This document shows, in pieces, positions 55,322 through 64,000 of a DNA stretch of 64,000 bases (positions are counted from its first letter, which is position 1; each line of letters starts with the position of its first letter). Where the stretch lies: NCBI GenBank assembly GCA_001599915.1, contig BCIG01000025.1, positions 62,001-126,000 of the forward strand, in the 5' to 3' direction. The notes beneath the pieces are model-generated. The model was not told the DNA's origin. It saw only the letters and a program-made list of their open reading frames with translations, and searched no databases. The DNA is from Symbiotaphrina buchneri (Eukaryota > Ascomycota > Symbiotaphrinales > Symbiotaphrinaceae). The position numbers and the translations under genes are program-made.

Positions 55322-57850
55322 ATGCTCGCCGGTCGGGTCGGCGTGCCTAAGCGCTTCATTGCACTCGCCGTGCTTGCCATTTGTACGTTTCTTTATCTAG
55401 GAAAGTACGGCGTGCCCGATCAAGTGTACCAGTACCAGGAGATTCTGGGCGGAAGTGGGAAGAGCACCGGCAATGTGACAGGGATAGATGAGTCAAAACT
55501 GGACCCAGCGAAGGGCTCAGCTCTGCGACCAGCATCGGCAAAATCAAATGCTGCAGCTCAAGGAGTGAAGACTGCACAATTGGACGGCACATATTCAACG
55601 AAGACGCCTACAGTACCTTCAAAGGCGCCCGACGTTGGATTCGTCTATGGGTCCGACATGAAAGAAGGCACCTATATCCCAGGCGCTGTTGACAGTTTTC
55701 TACCAGAAGTAGACACTGAGCCAGTTCCTTCAGCTCCTGCTACGGCCACGGCCGTGGAAGCCAAGCTCAGACCGCTTCCCTCAACACTGTCGCAGGTTGA
55801 GGCCCTTGCAGCTTTGGGCCCAGCAAAGTTCAGTCAAGACGAGTTGAAAGCGATGAGTCCAGATCATTGGCCTGATTATCTCGAATACAAGGAAACGGAC
55901 TATGATCCCAATCGATGGCATCAGTTCCCATTGTATGTCCAGTCATGACCTAGAGGTGGCAAAAGTATGTTCTACTAACGACCATTCAGAGAGAACGGGT
56001 ACTTCAAACACGGCATCGGCGAGCTTGAAGGTGCTCCAGCTGGCGAAACGCCCACTCCAGAGCCATATCGACCTTTCCCTAAGTACAACACGCCTGAATG
56101 GCGGAAACACTTCAAAGGAGACTACAAGACATGCATTGGACCTCGTGGTACTCCGATTGATTCCAGCATGGACGATGAGGTTCTAGCATACAAAGGGATA
56201 CCCAAAGGTATGCTTTGAGGGCTCATGTTCCAATATCCCAAAGCTCATAGTCGATGTTAATACTCACTGCTCCATAGATTTCACCCCGCCTTTCTTTGGT
56301 TCTTTCCAAGCAGTGGGGCTTGACAACGACACTTGCTTCGATCGCTATGGGAAGATGGGAGCTTACGGCTTCAGTGACGAGCATGAAGAGCTTGCAGACT
56401 GGACCGGAAAGGCCTACAGACCTTCAGCGGTCGATTGGGCTACGGTCAACTGGGGAAGGTTACAGGTCGATTGTATAGAGAGGAACGCCAACCGTTTCAA
56501 GCCTACAGGTGCCAAAGAACTCCACATTGCTGAAGCTCTCGACGCTGCATCAAAGTCGAAAAAGGTCTGGCAGCCACGTCAGGCCGTTCTCATTCGAACT
56601 TGGGACACGTATGATTACACTTCCAATGACCGTGAGCATCTGCGCATGCTCGTCTCAGAGTTATCTCTTATGTCAGGCGGCGAATACCAAGTCTTCCTCT
56701 TCGTCCAAGTCAAAGACAACGATATTCCTATCCTGACTGATCCGGACGTCTATGAAGAAAAGAAGAGAGAGTACGTTCCGGAGGAGTTCCGTGACATGGC
56801 AATTCTCTGGAATGAGAAGATCGTCCAAGACCTGTATCCGAATGTCGGAGAAAACAGTGTCTATTGGCAACAGTTCCAACCAGTGCAATGGTTTTCGCAA
56901 GAACATCCAGAATTCGAACACATCTGGAACTGGGAAATGGATGCCCGGTACACGGGGCATCACTATCACTTCTTCGACCGACTTGGTTCGTTCGCCCGAA
57001 CCCAGCCACGAAAGTATCTCTGGGAGCGCAATGCACGCTTCTGGATCCCCTCGATTCATGGCACTTGGTTCGACTTCTACCGACTCACAGAAGCCAACAC
57101 ACCAGTATCTGAGAGTGTCTGGGGCGCCGTCCGCACTCCAGATGTACCTGAAGTCCTCGGGCCTGAGCCGCCCCACTCAGTCACCGAAGACAACTACGAA
57201 TGGGGTGTAGGCGAGGAGGCCGACCTGGTCACCACACTACCCATCTTTGACCCACAGGAGACATACTGGGCCTGGCGGGACATAATCTACAACTACGGCG
57301 AAGGGTCCGCGTCCACTCGTCGCATCTTCATCAATACCGTAGGACGGTACAGCAAGCGGCTCCTCGGGGTAATGCACTCTGAGAACCTAGCCGGGCGTAG
57401 CATGGCCAGCGAGATGTGGCCGGCCACGGCGGCACTGCAGCACGGTCTGAAGGCAGTCTATGCGCCGCACCCGCTGTACCTGAGCCACCAGTTCCCGGAC
57501 TACTACGCGGACGCGGTCTTCAACGCTGGCCCGCCGGGGAAACCGAGCCAGGGCGGTGACAGCGTCTACAACCCGGATCGAGAGCACAATTTCATGGCGT
57601 TCAGCTGGTATTTCATCAGCGATTTCCCAAAGGTGCTGTACCGCCGCTGGCTGGGCATAAGGACGAAGGACGTTGATGGCGTGGCCATGTTTGGACGAGA
57701 GGTAAGTGCAGCTTGCTTCTCTGCGGCTTCTGGCAAAAGACTAACTGTGTTTTCTAGTGGGAGGAGACGCACAGCCGGATGTGCATGCCGGGGATCCTGC
57801 TGCATCCGATCAAGAACTGGGATTTGTATAATGGCAGGGAGGACTTCTAG
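55322..57850 (+). CDS. DUF3405 type II membrane protein
   Basis: Large protein of the fungal DUF3405 family (PF11885), whose fold and DxD-like motif suggest a Golgi glycosyltransferase, not proven. Four exons: 55322-55932, 55990-56207, 56278-57701 and 57758-57850 (phases 2, 1, 0); 781 aa. The start MLAGRVGVPKRFIALAVLAI gives a short cytosolic tail and one N-terminal TM anchor, then a Pro/Ala/Ser-rich stalk of about 150 residues. An in-frame ATG at 55193 would add 43 residues before the anchor and is less likely. The catalytic-like core begins near YGAYGFSDEHEE-type sequence and includes RTWDTYDYTSNDREHLR, WNWEMDARYTGHHYHF, WIPSIHGTWFDFY, RIFINTVGRYS and the C-terminal WEETHSRMCMPGILLHP. Length is normal for the family. 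Confidence 0.9.
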
Positions 57851-58839
57851 CGTTATATATAAAGATGCATTTACCGGGTGTTTGGAGTTGACACTGGAGC
57901 TAGTCTATAGGATAGAGAGATCTTTCAGGCAGGCGGAAGGCAGGGGTAAAGGTACACAGGGCCCGGTGATTTTCATTCCAATATACCATCTGTGGATATT
58001 TCTTGGATAAAAAGGAACAATCATGTCACCAGCGCGAATTGAACCCGGGTCCTACCCAGATCAGGTGATGAGAGTGGCATAAAGTTAGGGGCCACCCGCC
58101 AGAGGCAGGCAACGCTATGAAAAGACTCCAACGACTTTTGCTATGCTGTGTCGGACGGCCTAGCCCCAAGTTGGCGTCCCAACTTGGGGAGTACCCCAGC
58201 ACCACCGGAGTAATGGTCACAGGGAGGACGTCTCCAACCACTGCGCCATTACTCCGGAAATGAAAATAAATGCCATATTGCAAAATATATGTTTATGTTA
58301 ATAGTGAATGGGTGCCCTGGTACCATTGCTTGCCAAAGGCTCTTAGTGCTGCTGCACTCTGTTCCATTCACTTATATCGCCGGCTGGATACAATGACAGG
58401 AATGCAGATTCAGCTTTGCCCATTACTGACAATGCGGAAAACCGCATTCTGATCCTAGTATTGATGTTTCATCCGAGGGCTGGCCCACAGTCGCTGGATA
58501 GTCCCATGTTTTAAAGATGCACGGTCAATATGTATCTCGCACCACTGCTTTTTGTGTGAAGGGGCTTGCGGTTCATGAGCAATGACGGCGTGCGTGAATG
58601 ATGGAACTCCATTAATATTATGTCAATCTGGCTCACAGAAAGAACGACTGCAAGTGAGTGTATGAACGGAAGACGCCCATTGATGTACAAGCAAACGGAA
58701 GAAGGGAGAGAACAAGAGTATCCCGACAACGGAACCGTGCTTGCAAATAATAGACTGCAGTGCAACATCCTAGATTAAAAAAAAACAACCCCATTCAGGC
58801 TCGGCCTCAGGCTCGGCCTCAGGCTCAACCCGCTCAGAA
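57851..58839. other. Convergent intergenic with a structured repeat-like element
   Basis: 1 kb between the convergent DUF3405 and GT2 genes. It contains the palindromic, tRNA-like element described separately (58021-58257). Near 58797-58825 the decamer GGCTCGGCCT is repeated. No gene is seen. Confidence 0.5.
58021..58257 (-). repeat. tRNA-like / SINE-like element with two perfect hairpins
   Basis: On the minus strand it opens with CCGGAGTAATGG, which pairs perfectly with CCATTACTCCGG 29 nt later (12-bp stem; 58246-58257 with 58205-58216). The loop contains TGGCGCAGTGG, a good RNA polymerase III A-box. A second perfect 11-bp stem follows, CCCCAAGTTGG with CCAACTTGGGG. Near the other end GGTTCAATTC resembles a B-box, followed by a weak T-stem. 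The A- and B-boxes are about 180 nt apart, too far for an ordinary tRNA. It could be a tRNA-derived SINE remnant or an unrelated structured RNA. No target-site duplication or poly(A)/(T) tail is evident. Confidence 0.4.
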
Positions 58840-61606
58840 CTACCACGCAAACGTCATCAACGCCGGATTCAGCGCCAGCGGGAGGAGGAAATGACTAGCC
58901 AGCACGCTCGCGAGCGGGACGACGGCCTCAACCTGTCTGATATGCCAAGAGAAGGGGACAAAGTCCGCAAGCGCCACGACGCACATGCCCGCAGCGCCCA
59001 AGACAGCGACAGCCATGGAGAACCAGAAGCGGCGCAGGACGCGGGGGGCCTCGCGGAAGAAATTGGACGACTCGGCCTCCTTGGCGGTAGCGCCCCAGGT
59101 CATATCCACCTCGAACATGTGCGCCAGCAGCGCCTGCGAGATGTGCATCGACAGCCCGCCCAGGAAGATGGACATCAGCAGCGCCCACTTGAAGTTCTCG
59201 ACCAGCGCGGCGAGGAAGGATTTTGAGCCCGTCCGGTGCCGTAGTACGGCCAGCGCGACGTTGCCGAGTCCGCTGAAGACGAAGATTAGGGAGAGGTAGA
59301 CTTCCCAGCTGTTGAGGTAGTATTTGTCCAGCAGTGGCTTGAACTCCCCGACTAGGATGTAGTTGGCCAGCGTCATCAGCCACGCGGCTCCGATGGCGTA
59401 GTAGGTTCCGATGTAGCCAATGATGGTCGCTTTGGAGGTCAGGGGGATGCTAGACCGCAGGAATTTGCAGAATAGGGGTGTAAGAGGCCCGCGCATAGGC
59501 CAGAGCCGGATGGGGTGGAAGAGAAGCTCGTTACAGCCGTATGCGTACTTCTGCCAGCGAGCGAGCTCGTCGTAAACCTGGACAATACGCAGTTAGATCT
59601 CTGCAGCGTGAAAGACGTTCCAGACGGAGCATAAAGGGGTTTCAGGGATCTATAGGTGAGAGCATAAGAAAACCGTACCGTTAATGACACTCCTTCCTTG
59701 AAGCCATCACCTGCCCAAGCGGCAAGTCTTACAATATATCCATTGCACTGCATGCGAAGAGCCATATCGAAATCTTCCGAAACATGAGACTCAGACCAAA
59801 ATTTCGTCCTGCCATCTTCCTCGAAAGCGACATGCTGGACGGCAGACCAGCGAAGCATAGCGTTATGGCCAACGAATGGAGCGACATCACCATTCGCGCA
59901 CCCGTAGCGGATCGCCGTGTAGACCAGGTTGGTGAAGAAGGATATACCATTCTCGAAGTAGGTGTGGGTGACTTGCATCACGCCAGATGAGAACTGTAAT
60001 ATTCCCACTTCGGGTGATTGTTCCATCTCACTAGCAGCATCCAGGAGACAATCAGCGGGTACCTCAGTGTCAGAGTCCACTGTGTGGATCAGTATACATC
60101 ACATAGAGGGCATCGGAACATACGTACCTATCAGGACATAGTCACCGATGCGAATGTTGCCGGCAGCCCAAGCACGACATCCTGGTTTGGACAGGGTGCT
60201 TTGCAGCGCCAATTCATACGCTTCCTGCTCATCATCGACAGTCCATCCGTCATGTCTCGCAATCTTCCTCAATCGGTCCTCCACCGAACAAGATATATCC
60301 AACGCGTAGTTCATGTTCGAAGCTTTCTTGAATTTCCCCTTACGCTTGAATCCGTCAGGAATATTCTCATGCGGAGGTCGCGCAACAAAGCCAATGCCAT
60401 GGTCAGCATAGAAATCCATCCTAGCCTGCCGCTCTTCGGGACTGATAAGTTGTAGGCCATCGTCGTTGACAAATATCGACGCGGAACCATCTTGGAGCTC
60501 ATAGGTACATATTGCTTGCTTTAGAGACCGCACGGTAGGTGCAATGACAGCAGAAAGACTCTCCTTATAGACGGGGCATTGTATCGTGATATGAGGAAGG
60601 TCATAGGTGAGTCTCGGTGGACGTACGGCAGAGTAGTGCTTCGAGTTGATAGCCATCTGATGAGTAGGGCCGAAGCACTGAATGATATTGTTGACAACAA
60701 CATTGGCCATGAACAAACCGAAGAAGAACCACATGGGTGTAAGTCCAACAAGAGCTATGCGGGTGTAAGGGTTTGCAGTGTGACCAATTTCCGTGGTTAG
60801 TTCGATTGTGATCTGCCGGAAACCAAGCCCAAGGGTGATTGTTAGAGCACAGAGAGCAATCGAAACTCCAAAGGCGTTGATCCAAATGGTAGGCCTCGCT
60901 TCCGTCTGTTTTTCCGCGTCTGGCATGATATCAGTCATCACCTGAGTCACCTTCTTACTATCCTGTCTTCCCTCCACGTCTGTAGCCCAGAGCAGTTGCA
61001 TGATTTCCTGCTCAATCTGTCTTGCTCGGTCGATGACATTGAGTGGTTCGTCGTCCCATACGACCAGAATGGCCTCGGATGTAATGAAGGCTGCGAATTG
61101 GTAGCTTCTTGCTCGCGCCAGGTCTGCTACCGTGGGTAGGACTTGTATTCGGCGGCCATTCAAGAGAGGTATGTCAGTCGCTTCCGGACAGCTCTCCAGC
61201 ATAGCTTTGACTACGTGGGAATTGACCGTTACGGCCGCCTGTAAGATAGCCGTCAGCATTTGGGGCGGCTCCAAGCGAAGCATACACTTACTTGCACGTT
61301 CAGTATTGACAGAGCTTCTGCCAGTGGTGACGATAACAACTCATGAGGACGGGCCAGATATTCACCCCTACTCCAGCGTAGCAGTACGCCCTCAACATTT
61401 CCACGGCTGGAATCCACCCAGGACTGATTGACTTGCTGCTGATAGAGATAGGAAACCATAACTTCATGTTTGAGATTCATCGTGCTCATGTTAGACTGGT
61501 TGTCTGACCTCAATGAAGGAGTCAATCGAGGACCCTGGGCCGGAGAACTTTGGGCCGCTGAGGGTGTAGGTTGAGCAGGCTTCTTTACTAATGACCGTAG
61601 ACCCAT
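58840..61606 (-). CDS. Processive GT2 glycosyltransferase (cellulose/chitin-synthase-like)
   Basis: Membrane polysaccharide synthase of glycosyltransferase family 2. Four exons: 61292-61606, 60128-61238, 59679-60079 and 58840-59577 (phases 0, 1, 0); 854 aa. The first ~180 residues are soluble. Two TM segments follow (INAFGVSIALCALTITLGLG and MWFFFGLFMANVVVNNII). Then the catalytic domain: ITIQCPVYKESL, VNDDGL, YVLIVDSDTEVP (the DxD that binds nucleotide-sugar and metal), SEDFDMALRMQ (the base-bearing ED) and the downstream ELARWQKYAYG, which stands in for QxxRW. At least four TM segments follow. It resembles the fungal GT2 proteins implicated in hyphal surface and filamentous growth in plant pathogens (from memory). 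It is divergent to the GH16 gene. Confidence 0.92.
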
Positions 61607-62952
61607 GATGACCGTCTATTTCCAGAAACCAACAGAGGCGTAGCCAGAAAAGAACGGCTTGAAGGCGAGCAAAAAGAAGAGAGTGACCGGTAACGACGGG
61701 ATGCCCGTTAGAAGGGCAAGCAAATGCAGTCCAAAAGCTTCGAACTCGGGAGACGATTATACCAAGTGTTGAAAAGGAATTAGATAGATGTAGGAAGGAG
61801 CCGCAGGAAATTCGAGTGACAAGAGAGAACACTCAAAAACCGAAAAGAAAACAAGCTGCCTTTGCCAGCCAGCTTATGATGCATTGGCATCTGTGGCTTG
61901 GCCATGGAATTGAATCACATTTGGAATAGTCATATTAGACCCACTAGGGGACGGTCGCAGGTCGGCGACTTGACTCTGAGACAACACGGAAAAAATATCT
62001 GGAGCTCTTGGGTAAAATCCCCAGAAGGAAGTACGTGCGATGGCAGCATGAGATGACTTTAAGCAAACATAAGTTTCTGTGCGGCGGCCTCGTAGTGACG
62101 GGCTACTGTTCTTCTGTTCAACCAGGCGAGGCGCAGAGCAGCCATGTTCCAACCAACAGCTTTACGCCCATACAAAAGCCGAGCTTACAGGCGTCGATGG
62201 CGGAGGGGCAAGCGAAGTCCGGCATCTGCATGATCATTCGTTCCCACGAGGGGCGGAGATGAGCTCCAGGACGGGATGCCATGATGTTGCGGAGCCAAGG
62301 TCCAGACATCCCACAAATTCGGTTCCCGGTTCCTGGGAGAGACATCGGCAAGGGTTCCTTCGCTACCCCTGAATGATCGCCGCGCTAGCGCGCCATCAAT
62401 GACTCGGAGTTCCATTTCCAATTTCCATCTTGAACTACTCACCTTCAGCTAGAATTACTTGCCATGAGCTTGCAGATAATCTCGCTCATCGAGTAATAGG
62501 CAATCTCCATCAGAGACTTGTTTCATCACCCAGCGGGAATTGATGTAATTATTGCCGTGTTCTATGATCTTGTTGCCGCTGCAGTCCGTAATCTGGAATT
62601 ACTCAAGCTCAAGCATAGCAAACATTACATCTATGCAGCTGGCAAGTAGATCAAGGCCACTGCAACTATCGAGTCTGCAGTTCCGAGACCATGGTTCAGG
62701 ATCCTGATGTCTCAGGCAACGGATACGGTTCCTTGGAACTCTTGAACCTCCTCATGTTTTCGGCTCAAGCGGATTCTCTGGCTTAGGCCATGGCAGGGAC
62801 AGCTCGACGCTATACTGGCTCTATCAGCTTTTCTGATTTTCCTCGTTCTCCCCCTTTCCTTTCTGTTATTTTGTCTTCTAAACCGCTGCTACTCCGGGCG
62901 TACCTCACCGGAAGTCGTCTTTAGTCCCTCTTTCTCGCTCTACATTTCAAAC
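61607..62952. other. Divergent promoter region, GT2 / GH16
   Basis: 1.35 kb between the start codons of two genes acting on cell-surface glycans. No gene recognised; the last ~120 nt before the GH16 start are pyrimidine-rich, as in many fungal core promoters. Confidence 0.5.
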
Positions 62953-64000
62953 ATGAATCCTTCTGCAGCTGGCAGTGCTATCCCAGCTACCTCCAGCATC
63001 ATTAACGCATCTGCACTCAACGTCCAACGCACCCGGCCATCCAGCTCCCAAAGCTCCAGCAAGAGCTCGGCGATCCGCAGGGGTCCCAGCACAAACTACT
63101 TCCGTTCTCGCCGTATCACCCCCGGGGAAGTAGAGCAGCCGTGGTTGAACCAGAAAGATCCCCGGCAGAAATGGCATACAATCATTCCCTTGCTGGGGAT
63201 CGGTATTGGAATCCTCGTGTCCGCGCTGGCGTGTTGGCAGGGCTATCTCTCTGTAGATAACTTCGAGTACTGCCCCGTACTGATCGAGGACTTCTCGAGC
63301 GGTTCGCTTGATGAGGCTGTCTGGACGAAGGAGGTGGAGGTGGGTGGATTCGGGTGAGTTGCACATTTACAGTCTTTGGGATATACAGAACCGGCTAACA
63401 ATGGTGCAGCAATGGGCAGTTCGAGCAGACGACGGACACGGAAGAGAACGTCTTCGTCAACAACGGCGAGCTATGGATCAAGCCCACGCTCCAAGACTCC
63501 AGCCTGATCGAAAATGACTGCATCCTGAATCTCACGGCTCTGGGCATATGCACATCTACTGAAGTCGCCAGCTGCGTGGCCGCCACGAATGTCACAAACG
63601 GTACCATCGTCAACCCAGTCCGTTCCGGCAGGATCAATACGAAGAAAGGAGCTTCCATCAAATACGGCACGTTACCTACTGTCTATTTCCGCAGCACTCC
63701 ACTAACCTCTCCAGGCCGCGTCGAAGTCGTCGCCCAACTCCCCGCCGGCGATTGGCTCTGGCCCGCGATCTGGCTGCTGCCGGTAAACGAGACCTACGGC
63801 GCCTGGCCCGCATCCGGTGAGATCGACATGCTCGAATCGCGGGGGAACAACCACAGCTACAGTCCCTCGGGTATCAGCTCCGGCAACAACATCGGGACCA
63901 GCACTCTGCACTGGGGCCCCGACTCGTCCACAGACGCGTGGATCAAAACAACGAAGCGCACCAGCGCGCTGCACACCACCTACGCGGCGGGGTTTCACCT
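62953..64000 (+). CDS. Membrane-anchored GH16 glucanase, partial at window end
   Basis: Beta-1,3-glucanase-type glycoside hydrolase family 16 (laminarinase / GNBP-like subgroup). Exons in the window: 62953-63353, 63410-63666 and 63715 onwards; the gene continues past 64000. N-terminal cytosolic tail of about 75 Ser-rich residues, one TM anchor (IIPLLGIGIGILVSALACW), then the catalytic domain: GRINTKKGASIKYGRVEVVAQ, AGDWLWPAIWLLP, and SGEIDMLESRGN holding the ExDxxE catalytic pair. The intron at 63667-63714 is a GC-AG intron with an ACTAAC branch site 10 nt before the AG; its 48 nt are in frame with no stop, so read-through would insert 16 residues between YG and RVEVV. Shares an intergenic region with the GT2 gene. 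Confidence 0.92.

Noticed and set aside
58021-58257. Ordinary tRNA gene
   Set aside because: A- and B-box-like motifs are about 180 nt apart, the T-stem pairs poorly, and the acceptor stem would pair inside the first hairpin; no cloverleaf forms.

Overview
The window is nuclear DNA of a filamentous ascomycete (Pezizomycotina). The evidence is intron-rich genes with short introns of about 48-125 nt, GT-AG borders and CTAAC/CTGAC-like branch sites, together with typical fungal families: a Zn2Cys6 / fungal-specific transcription factor, sugar-porter MFS proteins, a DUF3405 protein, a PF07247 acetyltransferase, a fungal type III polyketide synthase and a GH16 glucanase. I cannot place it below subphylum from sequence alone. 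A run of 100 N (34681-34780) marks a scaffold join. I rebuilt exon structures by hand; for every multi-exon model except the zinc-cluster gene the exon phases add up to an open frame.

Layout. 1-4 kb: UNC93-like MFS (-). 4.3-5.8 kb: glucosamine-6-phosphate deaminase (+). 6.5-15.1 kb: a probable small secondary-metabolite locus with a PF07247 acyltransferase (+), a one-module NRPS with order A-T-C (-), and a sugar-type MFS transporter (-). 17.3-20.7 kb: a very long CorA-type protein (+). 22.2-24.8 kb: a Zn2Cys6 regulator whose zinc cluster carries a probable one-base deletion. 25.7-26.2 kb: a lone CENP-B-type HTH protein. 27.6-29.5 kb: hexose transporter. 30.2-31.3 kb: quinone-oxidoreductase-like MDR. 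31.9-33.9 kb: secreted serine beta-lactamase-like enzyme. 34.1-37.9 kb: an isoprenylcysteine-methyltransferase-like gene broken by the assembly gap, a methyltransferase-fold protein and a four-TM protein.

38.4-42.2 kb holds a second biosynthetic unit: a type III polyketide synthase (-) and a cytochrome P450 (+) transcribed divergently from a 525-bp shared promoter. 42.2-48.6 kb is a gene-poor stretch with an SF1 helicase relic and an exact (TGAATAGG)12 minisatellite. 48.6-52.6 kb: an SSADH-type aldehyde dehydrogenase and a secreted alpha/beta hydrolase. 55.3-64 kb looks like a cell-surface/glycan block: a DUF3405 membrane protein, a GT2 processive glycosyltransferase, and a membrane-anchored GH16 enzyme that runs off the window end and contains a 48-nt GC-AG intron that could also be read through.

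The two points most likely to be new biology are the A-T-C NRPS / acyltransferase / transporter neighbourhood, with atypical A- and C-domain core residues, and the T3PKS-P450 pair. Both assignments of a joint pathway are inference from adjacency.
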